From positions 15,025 through 29,894 of the forward strand of contig DMMZ01000015.1 of assembly GCA_003452915.1 (NCBI GenBank): a stretch of DNA of 14,870 nucleotides, read 5' to 3'. The number at the start of each line of letters is the position of its first letter. Within the stretch, counting starts at the first letter, position 1. The position numbers and the translations under genes are program-made. The notes beneath the pieces are model-generated. The model was given only the letters and a program-made list of their open reading frames with translations. It did no database searches and was not told the DNA's origin. This stretch comes from Clostridiales bacterium. GTDB taxonomy: Bacteria > Bacillota > Clostridia > Oscillospirales > CAG-382. Positions 1 to 7,712 of this stretch are shown piece after piece.

Positions 1-1
1 G

Positions 2-220
2 CCGGTTACGCCGACTCCACCGACTACAGGAACCGGAACAGTCGTTACACAAGGCGGACGATTGAATATAAGAGACAATCCGTCGTTAAAAGGTAATATT
101 ATCGGACAAATACCTAATGGTCGAACTATTACTGTTATTACAAAAACAGGTGACTGGTACAGAATATCTTATAATAATATAGAAGGATATGTTTTCGGTC
201 AGTATTTAAAAGTATGTTGA
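2..220 (+). CDS. SH3-domain protein, C-terminal part (partial)
   Basis: The reading frame is open from the window edge to TGA at 218-220 and gives 72 residues. A short Pro/Thr-rich linker (PVTPTPPTTGTG) is followed by a bacterial SH3 (SH3b) domain of about 55 residues. The family pattern is clear: LNIRDNPS, then IIGQIPNG, then GDWYRISYNNIEGYV and a final YLK. Such domains usually sit at the end of exported cell-wall enzymes or binding proteins and contact peptidoglycan. The catalytic or N-terminal part lies outside the window, so the protein's own activity cannot be told. It ends just before a terminator and is convergent with the YfhO-family gene. The domain call is firm; the role is inferred. 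Confidence 0.8.
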   Translation, partial: PVTPTPPTTGTGTVVTQGGRLNIRDNPSLKGNIIGQIPNGRTITVITKTGDWYRISYNNIEGYVFGQYLKVC

Positions 221-237
221 TCTTCATGATAAACTCT

Positions 238-276
238 AAAAACGGGTGCAGCTATAAAAAGCTGGCACCCATTTTT
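238..276. terminator. Bidirectional intrinsic terminator between convergent genes
   Basis: GGGTGCAGC at 244-252 pairs with GCTGGCACCC at 261-270, with one bulged G and a loop of about eight A/T bases. It is followed by ATTTTTC on the plus strand and by GTTTTTAG on the minus strand. It can therefore end both the SH3-protein gene (stop at 220) and the minus-strand membrane-protein gene (stop at 286). Confidence 0.85.
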
Positions 277-285
277 CATATGGTA

Positions 286-3204
286 TTAAATATCATCAAA
301 ATCTTTTGAGTTATTATGATCCTTCGGCTCATTTGATTGATTTTCAACAATCTGTGTATCATCTATCTGTTGTTCGGACAAAACATCCTCTGTTTCTGAT
401 GTTGCTCCTACGTTACCGAAAGCATCGTCTTCTAAACCACTTACATCAATTATAGGTTCTTTCTTAATGGGAACCTCATCTTCTTCATAGTAACCTTCTT
501 TAAAGAATTGATAAGTCGGCTTTTTCTTTCTACCAAGATACAAGTATCCACCTAAGATAATTATACCTGCTGAAGTAGCTGCAACGCCGATATACATTCC
601 AGGAGCGCGGTAGGTAAACACGATTACGTTTTGACCTGCTCCGCATTCTACTGCCATAAAGCCATAGGTAGCTTCAAGCACCTCTGCTTTTTCTCCATTA
701 ACAGTAGCACTCCAGCCCTTATCAAACGGAACACTGAAGAACACGACATTAGCGTTTTCAAGCTTAATGCTAGAAATAAAGCCGTTGCTGTCATATGTGA
801 AGTTCTGACTTGCCATTGATTTTCGTGCTTCAACCGATTTTACAAAATTCTCATACTTTACTTCATCTTTGGTTTTAGAAGTAGAAGAATCGTTTGAATT
901 ATCTGAAGAATCTTCCGATTCATTTGAAATATCATCAGAATAATCCTCGGTATTATCATCAGAATATTCTGATGATTCATCAAGAGACACATCATCTGAA
1001 ACATAAGATGATTCATCAAGAGACACATCATCTGAAACATAAGATGATTCATCAAGAGACACATCATCTGAAATATCTGTAGATTCATCTAAAGAAACAA
1101 TTTCTGAAGTATCACTCGAGGTGTCGGTGTTATCATTTGTAGTAGATAAGTTGATTTCACTGCGTTTAACTTCTGTCATGAAGCGACTGTAATATTCCGC
1201 TTTATCATCCGGAACCACCAGATATTTGCATAGGTATAAATGCCTGTCAGACTTTGTAATTTTTTCAAATTGTGTTTTGGTCATAAATTCGGTATACGCA
1301 AAACCCATGGGAATATAATTTTCATTTATATATAAGTCATAAATATTTTGGGTATTGAAATATGAAAAACCAGGTGCATCGTGCTTCTTTGTTTTTGCTG
1401 TATCTATAAATGAATATTTAACCGAAGTAAAAGCACGTAAACCATATAACTTTGATTCTGCTCTCGAACCAACTGTACGGGAAACACCTATCATAGGATA
1501 AAATTCCATTATAGAAGCAGGAACAACGGTATGGAAGCATTCTATCGACGGATATCCCCAGTAAAGACCCAGATTATCGAATACAGAATTACCATCTTTA
1601 CGGAAGAAATCCAATCTGAAGAATTCGTCATCATTAATTACAACATCGCCTTCGATTGCTGTATTGACCATGAAATCGCTAGACCATGAGTGTATCTTTC
1701 CCATAGTTATATGAACGCAGCTGTAAATAATAATCATTGCGCTTGTTGCGTATAAACAGGATTTTTCGAATGCAAGTGTATTCCTTACCTTTTTAAACAG
1801 ATACCATAATATAGCAATACTTGCCATACTTATTGCAACATAAATCCAGAAGCGTCCAACAAACTGCAGGCTTCCACCTATTTTATAATCAACTCCTGAA
1901 GTATCAGGATCGTTGAAGAACAACAACCCGAGCGGAATAAATATTGCAGAAGCACCGATAAGGTGTGCTATTATACCTCCGCGCCACTTTTTATTTGCTT
2001 TTTCGGAATCGTCATCAAGCATTATGACAGTCGCAACTATCATCATAAGGACCATCATGTAAAACCATCTTGCATAATAAGTAGAATTCAACCCAAAGAA
2101 CATGCTGTTCAATACAGGCACAAAAGAACAGACTATTACAAAGATGATAAGATATTTAAGCCATGTGCGTTTTCTTGATGCGAAAAATGCAAATACACCG
2201 CTTACTCCAAACATGGGTACATATGCAGCAACAGATGCCCAGCGCGTCTCATGACCGTAGAAAAAGTTTACTCGTGACGGAATATCAGGCGGAAAGAAGA
2301 ATGTCGAAAGTATATGTCCGTATCTCTGCCAATAAAATTTATTGCTTTTTTGATAAATTAACGCATCCTCTATGCTTTTAAAGGTTCTGTTTTCTATTCT
2401 GGGATTGCCTAACAAGCCAATAACACCCGGTGCTAATATTATTGCAGCCAGCATTACACCAAGTACAGATTCAAATAACAACAGGAAAAACTTTTTCCAG
2501 GTTATTTTAAATGATTTAGTGGAAAATCTGAAAATAAAGTAGATTATGCAGAAAACAACCTGTCCAACAAACATGAAATAGTTGCACATTGCATTCATTG
2601 CAACAGCCAGAGCAAATAAACCTCTACGGTCATTCTGTACAAGCTCTTCCATTCCCAGTAAGAGCAGTGGGAATAACGCAACAACTTCATGGAACTGATT
2701 GAAGAATGTATTATAAATTTGGAAACCGCAGAATGCGTATAATAAAGCACCAATAACTGCGTAATTTTGATGTTTTACAAACCGCTTGATGTAAGCATAC
2801 GCAAAAATTGCGGCTGTCATATATTTTAGTATAAATATAGGTGCCATTAGATAAGGAGCCCATGTCGAGGGAAACAGACACATAAGATAAAAGAATGGAC
2901 TGCCAAGCATATAATAGGAATAACTGCCGATAAAGTTCGAGCCTAAATCGGTGTACCAATCCCAGAAAATATTCCCGCTTCTGACCATATCAACACAATG
3001 TTCATAAAAGCATATTTGCTGAGCATTATAGTCGCCATAATATAGAAATACCGGTCTGCCGGTCTTAAAGAGTTCAACCAAAACGAATGGCAATGTAATA
3101 GTTATAGCAATTACAAGTGAATATAAAAATACACGCTTGTAATAAAAATAGGGATCTGTCTCGGCTCTACTGTCATTAAAAGAAATTGCCGAAAATCCGT
3201 TCAT
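286..3204 (-). CDS. YfhO-family multispanning membrane protein (putative GT-C glycosyltransferase)
   Basis: This 972-residue integral membrane protein resembles the YfhO family. Characterised members act outside the membrane in sugar decoration of envelope polymers such as lipoteichoic acid, using lipid-linked sugars. An N-terminal helix (about 26-46) is followed by an outward loop with YYGDYNAQQ (55-63, acidic D58) and a WDWYTDLGSNF-type motif from 81, both typical of the family. About a dozen further hydrophobic helices follow. A large outward region then ends in the usual YfhO tail (VFFSVPFDKGW...VNGE...FTYRAPG), a last helix near 868-890 and an acidic, Asn-rich cytoplasmic tail. Residues about 690-775 are an unusual Ser/Asp/Glu-rich stretch with a 12-residue repeat. 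The ATG at 3204 follows GGGTGA, a modest ribosome site. The polymer it modifies is unknown. Confidence 0.85.
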   Translation of the reverse strand: MNGFSAISFNDSRAETDPYFYYKRVFLYSLVIAITITLPFVLVELFKTGRPVFLYYGDYNAQQICFYEHCVDMVRSGNIFWDWYTDLGSNFIGSYSYYMLGSPFFYLMCLFPSTWAPYLMAPIFILKYMTAAIFAYAYIKRFVKHQNYAVIGALLYAFCGFQIYNTFFNQFHEVVALFPLLLLGMEELVQNDRRGLFALAVAMNAMCNYFMFVGQVVFCIIYFIFRFSTKSFKITWKKFFLLLFESVLGVMLAAIILAPGVIGLLGNPRIENRTFKSIEDALIYQKSNKFYWQRYGHILSTFFFPPDIPSRVNFFYGHETRWASVAAYVPMFGVSGVFAFFASRKRTWLKYLIIFVIVCSFVPVLNSMFFGLNSTYYARWFYMMVLMMIVATVIMLDDDSEKANKKWRGGIIAHLIGASAIFIPLGLLFFNDPDTSGVDYKIGGSLQFVGRFWIYVAISMASIAILWYLFKKVRNTLAFEKSCLYATSAMIIIYSCVHITMGKIHSWSSDFMVNTAIEGDVVINDDEFFRLDFFRKDGNSVFDNLGLYWGYPSIECFHTVVPASIMEFYPMIGVSRTVGSRAESKLYGLRAFTSVKYSFIDTAKTKKHDAPGFSYFNTQNIYDLYINENYIPMGFAYTEFMTKTQFEKITKSDRHLYLCKYLVVPDDKAEYYSRFMTEVKRSEINLSTTNDNTDTSSDTSEIVSLDESTDISDDVSLDESSYVSDDVSLDESSYVSDDVSLDESSEYSDDNTEDYSDDISNESEDSSDNSNDSSTSKTKDEVKYENFVKSVEARKSMASQNFTYDSNGFISSIKLENANVVFFSVPFDKGWSATVNGEKAEVLEATYGFMAVECGAGQNVIVFTYRAPGMYIGVAATSAGIIILGGYLYLGRKKKPTYQFFKEGYYEEDEVPIKKEPIIDVSGLEDDAFGNVGATSETEDVLSEQQIDDTQIVENQSNEPKDHNNSKDFDDI
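971..1078 (-). repeat. 36-bp in-frame tandem repeat, three copies plus a decayed fourth
   Basis: A 36-base unit starts at 971, 1007 and 1043. The first two copies are identical and the third differs only in its last six bases. A weaker relative continues to about 1114. On the minus strand each unit adds 12 residues (DDVSLDESSYVS) to the outward, Ser/Asp-rich stretch of the YfhO-family protein, at about residues 709-745. The unit length keeps the frame, so copy-number change would only lengthen or shorten the linker. Confidence 0.95.
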
Positions 3205-3308
3205 TTTTTAATCACCCGCTTTGTTTTTTAATAAAAATCATTTTATTTTACACCAAAAAATACCTCAAGTCAAGTCCGACTGAAAATAAAAAAAGTTGAA
3301 AAATAGTA

Positions 3309-3337
3309 TTGACAAAGAAAAAGCCATATGATATACT
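3309..3337 (+). promoter_or_regulatory. Promoter of the tRNA-Thr/tRNA-Tyr operon
   Basis: TTGACA at 3309-3314 and TATACT at 3332-3337 are 17 bases apart, close to the sigma-A consensus. The predicted start lies about 30 bases before tRNA-Thr. The leader carries two small hairpins: GCTTG-TCG-CAAGC (3341-3353) and AGCAAAA-A-TTTTGCT (3351-3365), which overlap by three bases. Confidence 0.85.
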
Positions 3338-3375
3338 ATCGCTTGTCGCAAGCAAAAATTTTGCTAGGCAAAAAT

Positions 3376-3450
3376 GCTGGTGTAGCTCAATGGCAGAGCA
3401 GCTGATTTGTAATCAGCAGGTTGAAGGTTCGACTCCCTTCACCAGCTCCA
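3376..3450 (+). tRNA. tRNA-Thr (anticodon TGT)
   Basis: The sequence folds as a cloverleaf. The acceptor GCTGGTG pairs with CACCAGC, the D stem is GCTC/GAGC, and the anticodon stem GCTGA/TCAGC encloses TTTGTAA, giving anticodon TGT (reads ACA). CCA is encoded at 3448-3450. The T stem GAAGG/CCCTT contains one A-C mismatch and one G-T pair. This may be natural or a sequence error. Confidence 0.95.
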
Positions 3451-3453
3451 AAT

Positions 3454-3504
3454 AATGTTGCTTCGCAACATTTTAAGAGAATTTTAGTTCTTCAAACTAA
3501 AATT
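3454..3504 (+). other. Two perfect hairpins in the tRNA spacer
   Basis: AATGTTGC at 3454-3461 pairs fully with GCAACATT at 3465-3472 around a TTC loop. AATTTTAGTT at 3480-3489 pairs fully with AACTAAAATT at 3495-3504 around CTTCA. They lie between the two tRNA genes. Likely roles are processing signals or pausing sites in the shared precursor. The first has only a short T run after it, so it is at best a weak terminator. Confidence 0.7.
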
Positions 3505-3541
3505 TTCCGATACATTTATAATTGCACATCTAAAAGAATAT

Positions 3542-3626
3542 GGGGGAATTCCCGAGCGGCCAAAGGGGGCAGACTGTAAATCTGTTGTCACTGACTTCGG
3601 TGGTCCGAATCCACCTTCCCCCACCA
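3542..3626 (+). tRNA. tRNA-Tyr (anticodon GTA)
   Basis: The acceptor GGGGGAA pairs with TTCCCCC, followed by discriminator A and encoded CCA (3624-3626). The D arm CCC...GGG, the anticodon arm GCAGA-CTGTAAA-TCTGT (anticodon GTA) and an extra-long variable arm are the marks of a bacterial class II tRNA-Tyr. The T arm is GGTGG-TCCGAAT-CCACC, so position 55 is C where nearly all tRNAs have T. The gene's 3' end faces the integrase gene and is a natural candidate attachment target for the element to its right. Confidence 0.95.
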
Positions 3627-3631
3627 ACAAG

Positions 3632-3666
3632 AAAAGCCTTGAAAAATCAAGGCTTTTTTCGTTTTT
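3632..3666 (+). terminator. Intrinsic terminator of the tRNA operon
   Basis: AAAAGCCTTGA (from 3633) and TCAAGGCTTTTTT (from 3647) form an 11-bp stem with an AAAA loop, followed by a long T-rich tail that reaches 3666. It lies six bases beyond the CCA of tRNA-Tyr. Confidence 0.9.
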
Positions 3667-3713
3667 ATACAACAATCTATATAATAAATATAGCACTATG
3701 GAAAAAGGGTTTG

Positions 3714-3762
3714 ACCTATTACAACCTACAAAAACCTATCTTAAGTTCGTCAATTGTTCGTC
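3714..3762. repeat. Phased short direct repeats beside the integrase: candidate arm sites
   Basis: ACCTAT, ACCTAC and ACCTAT begin at 3714, 3724 and 3734, exactly ten bases apart. GTTCGTC follows at 3745 and again at 3756, eleven bases apart. All lie between the tRNA terminator and the stop codon of the integrase. Helically phased short repeats next to the integrase gene are what arm-binding sites of tyrosine integrases look like. The core crossover site cannot be fixed because the other end of the element is not in view. Confidence 0.45.
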
Positions 3763-3772
3763 AGGAAAGGTA

Positions 3773-4921
3773 TTATTTTATGTCCAAATTCTTCCGCAAT
3801 AATTCAACCGAATCATGGACATACAGTTTTGTTGTTATATCGATGCTTGCGTGCCCAAGATACTTAGAAACAGCGTAAATATCTTTTGTCCGGGCATATA
3901 AAAGCGTTCCACAGGTATGCCGCAGCTCGTGTGGCGTTAGTGCTTTGATTTCTAACGGTTTGGCTTCTTTATCGATTTTTAATCTTTGCTTATAATCATC
4001 GTCAAGGCTTTTTTGAAAATCTCTGAAGAATCCATTATAAACCGTTTTTGTGAAATTGGCGGGGGTATATGGATTATTATTATCAGTATGAACAATAAAG
4101 TTTTTATCCTCTACCTTATGATCAACAAACATTTTAAGCATTTCACTGCTTAGTGGTATATCTCTTATGCTCGATTTTGACTTTGGTTTTGCTGCTACGG
4201 TTTTTCCCTTTACTTGTGTTACAGCTCGTCGGATATATATCGTTTTTTCGTTCCAACCGATATCACTCCAATTTAAGCCGCATAGCTCGGAACAACGAAG
4301 CCCCAGTTCTAATAATATTCTTATATATAAGCCGTATTTATGAGTATAACAAAACTTATAAATTATATTGACTTCATCCTGCGAATATGTTCTCTTTTTA
4401 TTACTCTCGACATTACTGTCAAAGGAAACATTTTTTGCAGGATTTTTTCTACATAAATCGTTGTCAATGGCGGTATTAAAAATAGCATTCAAGCATAACT
4501 GCATTTTTTTCATAGTACTAGATGAATACTTATCTTTTTGTTTTTTGACAAATTCTTCAATGTTAACAGGTTTTATAGCTTCAAGTCTTATTTCTCCGAA
4601 ATAAGGGATTAGATAATCATTTACAGTACGCTCGTAGGTCTCGGAATATGTGCTTTCTTTAACTTTACCTTCTTTATATTTTTCTAGCCATGTTTGGGCC
4701 CACTCTTTGAATGTAGTCTCACGACATACAAAGGTGTCTCCCACAAGCATATGCGCCATAAGCATAGATTCATATTCTTTTGCTTGACGCTCGCAGTCCT
4801 CGAAGCTGATGCGGCTATAAAAAGGCTTTTTTTTATTACTCCCTGTGAGCTTTTTAAATGACCTCTGTATTTCATATCTGCCGTCGGCTCTGTTCGGTGG
4901 TTTCTTCGGTGGGCGAGGCAT
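3773..4921 (-). CDS. int: Tyrosine-type site-specific integrase
   Basis: This 382-residue phage/ICE integrase would join and excise the element by site-specific recombination. The N-terminal part (1-60) is Lys/Arg-rich and probably binds the arm sites. Residues about 70-165 form the SAM-like core-binding domain (FKEWAQTWLEKY). The catalytic domain shows R209 (LGLRCSELCGL), a Lys near 247-249, H331 and R334 (TPHELRHTCG), H357 (YLGHAS) and the nucleophile Y367, so the full active-site set is intact. The ATG at 4921 follows AAAAGGAT at good spacing. The gene points at the tRNA-Tyr gene, the usual layout for an integrase next to its attachment site. Family and activity are firm; the exact target is inferred. 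Confidence 0.95.
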   Translation of the reverse strand: MPRPPKKPPNRADGRYEIQRSFKKLTGSNKKKPFYSRISFEDCERQAKEYESMLMAHMLVGDTFVCRETTFKEWAQTWLEKYKEGKVKESTYSETYERTVNDYLIPYFGEIRLEAIKPVNIEEFVKKQKDKYSSSTMKKMQLCLNAIFNTAIDNDLCRKNPAKNVSFDSNVESNKKRTYSQDEVNIIYKFCYTHKYGLYIRILLELGLRCSELCGLNWSDIGWNEKTIYIRRAVTQVKGKTVAAKPKSKSSIRDIPLSSEMLKMFVDHKVEDKNFIVHTDNNNPYTPANFTKTVYNGFFRDFQKSLDDDYKQRLKIDKEAKPLEIKALTPHELRHTCGTLLYARTKDIYAVSKYLGHASIDITTKLYVHDSVELLRKNLDIK

Positions 4922-5015
4922 ACTATTATATCCTTTTCTTAATTTTATTTATATATAATATGATGTTGAAGCTGGTATACTAATATTAATTAAAAGATTC
5001 AATGGAGGTACAGAA

Positions 5016-5717
5016 TTGGATTTATTCTTTGGTCAAGAATCGCTTACAATCATTCAATGGATCATTAGAGGTATAATAGCCTATATCGTGCTGCTAATAT
5101 CTGCAAAATTCTTAGGTCAACGAGCAATCTCGCAATTAAGACTGCTTGACTTTATAATAGCAATTATTTTAGGAAATATATTAGCGCATCCACTCTCTGA
5201 CGAAGGTCTGGGAATGACCGGCTCCATAACAACAACTATAGTATTAGTGGTACTGTATTCATTAACCTTAAAACTAACATTAAAGTTCAGAAAAATTGAT
5301 AGATTTCTATCTCCAGATCCGCTACCTATAATTAGAAACGGAGAAATTATATATAAAAATTTGTATAAAGCCAATATTACTCTCGATTTTTTATTATCGG
5401 AATTAAGGATTGGTAAAATAGAAGATATAAAAAAAGTAGCTGTTGCATTATGGGAACCCGGAGGTAAAATATCTGTATTTCTGGATGCACCTTATCAACC
5501 TCTTACGGTTGATGATATGCATATTAAGAAAAATCCATTCTCATTACCATTGGCGGTAATAAAAGATGGGAATATTGACAAGAAAGCTCTTAATGATATA
5601 AACAGAACAACGGATTGGCTTATTAATACACTGAAAACAACTCACAATACGGATGTTCAATCAATATTATTAGCAACGATAGATATTAATTGTAATATCC
5701 AAATTTATTATAAATAA
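5016..5717 (+). CDS. YetF-family (DUF421) membrane protein
   Basis: The product has 233 residues. Three N-terminal helices (about 12-32, 42-58 and 68-90) are followed by a cytoplasmic YetF domain (91-233). This has the typical PLPIIRNGEIIYKNL, ITLDFLLSELRIGKI and alternating strand/helix pattern. The start is TTG at 5016, six bases after a perfect GGAGGT at 5004-5009. Some relatives in Bacillus affect spore germination or spore resistance; the biochemical role is unknown. It stands alone on the plus strand, divergent from the integrase and convergent with the cargo genes. Inside an element it is probably cargo that changes host envelope behaviour. Confidence 0.85.
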   Translation: MDLFFGQESLTIIQWIIRGIIAYIVLLISAKFLGQRAISQLRLLDFIIAIILGNILAHPLSDEGLGMTGSITTTIVLVVLYSLTLKLTLKFRKIDRFLSPDPLPIIRNGEIIYKNLYKANITLDFLLSELRIGKIEDIKKVAVALWEPGGKISVFLDAPYQPLTVDDMHIKKNPFSLPLAVIKDGNIDKKALNDINRTTDWLINTLKTTHNTDVQSILLATIDINCNIQIYYK

Positions 5718-5876
5718 ATTGTCCCGGCTGTAAAAAATACTTGCGTTTGATCCGGTATTTGAAAAAATTATATTTCTTTCATACCTGCTGTTTGATTTAT
5801 AAAGTGGTTTTTTGTGGTCTGTGTGCGGTGCATATTTATAATCTTATTAAACTTAATTATATTCCACTCTCGAATA

Positions 5877-6104
5877 TTATACATTCCACCGCTTACCGCA
5901 GTTTTGGCATATAGCAACAGTTTTATTCTTTGATTTGGTCTTAGTGTTTGTAGCGAGAGGGATAATCAATAATATAAGTCCAAGAGTAAGACATGCAAGA
6001 ATAATCCACATCAGCCATCTAAAGCATCCACGATGTTTTGTCTCTACATTAGTTACAACTTGAATATTTACATTACTGTTTTTGCATCTGGGGCAAACCA
6101 TCAT
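5877..6104 (-). CDS. Small zinc-ribbon membrane protein
   Basis: This 75-residue protein has CPRC near its start (residues 4-7) and CQNC near its end, a split zinc ribbon that brackets one hydrophobic segment (WLMWIILACLTLGLILLIIP). The two ends probably meet at the cytoplasmic face to hold one zinc ion. Similar short proteins are common in Firmicutes and their elements and have no defined function. It begins with two Met codons after AGCAGGAAAC. It lies 59 bases beyond the DUF4041/GIY-YIG gene on the same strand, so co-transcription is likely. Confidence 0.7.
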   Translation of the reverse strand: MMVCPRCKNSNVNIQVVTNVETKHRGCFRWLMWIILACLTLGLILLIIPLATNTKTKSKNKTVAICQNCGKRWNV

Positions 6105-6163
6105 GTTTCCTGCTTTCGTGATTTATTATAAAATAATCTCTTTACCAATTAATGATATAAAGA

Positions 6164-7345
6164 CTATTCACCGTCATCCTCTTCTTCAGTCACAAAGTCA
6201 CTAGTATAGACTTCATCAGTCGACATAGATTGCCTGAAATCTTCAGCTAACATCGTTTTATTGAACTCGGCTGTAGGATCAATTCTGTTTGCCAACTCTT
6301 CAAGCTCGTCAACAGAGGAATAGAAGAATTCCTTCCGCAGATTTACTTTATTTACACGCTTACTTTCGAGTTCCTTATGGAGTCGCATTTCAAGATCGAC
6401 AGCATCCTCAGAGAAAATGAAACTATGTACATCAAATTTAAATGGAACACTGGCATCACCCAGTTCGTTTACTCTGTCTTGAGGATCAAGTCTACGTGTC
6501 ATTCCAACTTTAAAAATGTTTTCACCAAAAGATCCAAGGTTACTAATAATATAAATATTTCCGGCTTTTCCATTTTGTAAGTTAATAATATCTTCTTTCT
6601 TTGTAATAACATTAGATAATAATGCTTGTAATTCAATAATACGCTTATTGAGTGAAGCAACCTCATCTTCATTTGCAGTAGAAAGTTTTAATTTTACATT
6701 TTCTATTTCATTGTTATACTTCTTCTCTTCAGCTTCAATTTTATTACGTTCAATCTCCAGGGCTTTGCACTCAGCAACTTCCTGCTTGAGTTGTTCGCGA
6801 ATAGCCAACTGTTCCTGTCTTGCCTGTTCTTTTTTTACATAATAGTTATACTCAATTTTTACTGCGTTAATAAACAAATATTCTATTTCACCTATGAACT
6901 TTGTCATAGTTCCTGCTATGTTCTGATTACCATCTGCAGCTATAGTAAGATATTTTGCTGTCATGTTCTTAACTTGATTTTCTGCATCATCTAACTTTTC
7001 ATATTTTAAGTTGTATAATATGTTTTGAAGTTCTGCTCTTAAAGCGATGACCATTAACTGATAAATAGACTTATTTGCTTTAGTTGTGTAGCGTGCTGCA
7101 TACAAATTAAGGAGTTTCTCCATTTGCTTCTCATTTTCACGGTAAGCTTTGCGAAGGTCTTTCATATCCATTGCATGTAGCTTTAAAATGACAGAAGGAG
7201 AGAGTTCATCAAAATCCGTTGCTTCAGATTGAGTTATTTTACAGTATTTGAAATCGGTTTCACTAGTAAAGAAATTAGAAATAGCATGTTCAACACTCTT
7301 ATATAATTCTCTCGTCTTACCAAGCTTATTTGTAGAAGTTCTCAC
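6164..7345 (-). CDS. DUF4041/GIY-YIG (Mug113-type) protein, C-terminal piece of a split gene
   Basis: This is the 393-codon piece after an in-frame TAA. Residues 12-160 match the helical DUF4041 region, about 165-255 are a charged coiled coil (QARQEQLAIREQLKQE), and 262-345 are a GIY-YIG-fold domain of the T5orf172/Mug113 kind. That domain has GNIYIISN, FKVGMTRR with its Arg pair at 284-285, a conserved E319 and a final RKEFF. Related phage and plasmid proteins are thought to be nucleases, but the target is unknown. The only nearby start is GTG at 7345 with a poor ribosome site (GAAGCAGG), and the coding pattern continues upstream without a break to the TAA at 7412-7414. The piece is therefore probably part of a longer gene of about 488 residues starting at 7633. 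Confidence 0.8.
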   Translation of the reverse strand: MRTSTNKLGKTRELYKSVEHAISNFFTSETDFKYCKITQSEATDFDELSPSVILKLHAMDMKDLRKAYRENEKQMEKLLNLYAARYTTKANKSIYQLMVIALRAELQNILYNLKYEKLDDAENQVKNMTAKYLTIAADGNQNIAGTMTKFIGEIEYLFINAVKIEYNYYVKKEQARQEQLAIREQLKQEVAECKALEIERNKIEAEEKKYNNEIENVKLKLSTANEDEVASLNKRIIELQALLSNVITKKEDIINLQNGKAGNIYIISNLGSFGENIFKVGMTRRLDPQDRVNELGDASVPFKFDVHSFIFSEDAVDLEMRLHKELESKRVNKVNLRKEFFYSSVDELEELANRIDPTAEFNKTMLAEDFRQSMSTDEVYTSDFVTEEEDDGE

Positions 7346-7411
7346 CTGCTTCGAAAGTTTTTCATCTTCGGCGGTGAGTTCGTTTATTCTTTGTTGTAGT
7401 CTAGCGATAAT

Positions 7412-7633
7412 TTAATTATCTTGTATAATTTCAGAATTTTTTTCTTCAACTACAGCCATTACCTGTGAATACTCTGTATATCCTAAATCTTCTAGTTTTT
7501 TTGATAATTCTTGGATAGATTTTTTGGATTCAATAAGCTGTACATTAAAGTTGCATGCATCCGTCTGTGCCTGGTTTAATTGTATCTTTAACTGTTCATT
7601 TTCACGATTAGCTCTTATCCCAAATAAATCCAT
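7412..7633 (-). CDS. N-terminal coiled-coil piece of the DUF4041/GIY-YIG gene (truncated by TAA)
   Basis: It encodes 73 residues beginning MDLFGIRANRENEQL, then a heptad-like coiled coil. This is the normal N-terminus of DUF4041/GIY-YIG proteins. The ATG at 7633 is well placed after AAGGAG. The stop is TAA at 7412-7414. The next codons in the same frame (IIARLQQRINELTAEDEKL, then into the 393-codon piece) continue the coiled coil, so this is one gene with a nonsense codon at position 74 and no frameshift. Seventy-nine bases separate it from cap15 upstream with no clear terminator, so it may be transcribed with the CBASS operon. Confidence 0.75.
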   Translation of the reverse strand: MDLFGIRANRENEQLKIQLNQAQTDACNFNVQLIESKKSIQELSKKLEDLGYTEYSQVMAVVEEKNSEIIQDN

Positions 7634-7712
7634 AATTATTTCTCCTTAACCGTCTTTTTTAATTCTCAATAAAAAGTATTTTAACATTAGAATCATATTT
7701 ATTAAATCAACT

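Noticed and set aside
971..1114. CRISPR-like short repeats
   Set aside because: The 36-base units are directly joined with no spacers and translate as an in-frame peptide repeat.
3754..3764. An 11-base match (TTGTTCGTCAG) between the integrase flank and 11704-11714 as an attachment-site pair
   Set aside because: A match this short is expected by chance in 15 kb, and the second copy is inside the SOS ORF.
3484..3878. ORFs of 70 and 112 codons across the tRNA-Tyr gene
   Set aside because: They read through the tRNA, the terminator and the integrase 3' end and have no family signal.
6377..6994. Plus-strand ORFs of 64-67 codons
   Set aside because: They are antisense to the coiled-coil part of the DUF4041/GIY-YIG gene and lack ribosome sites.
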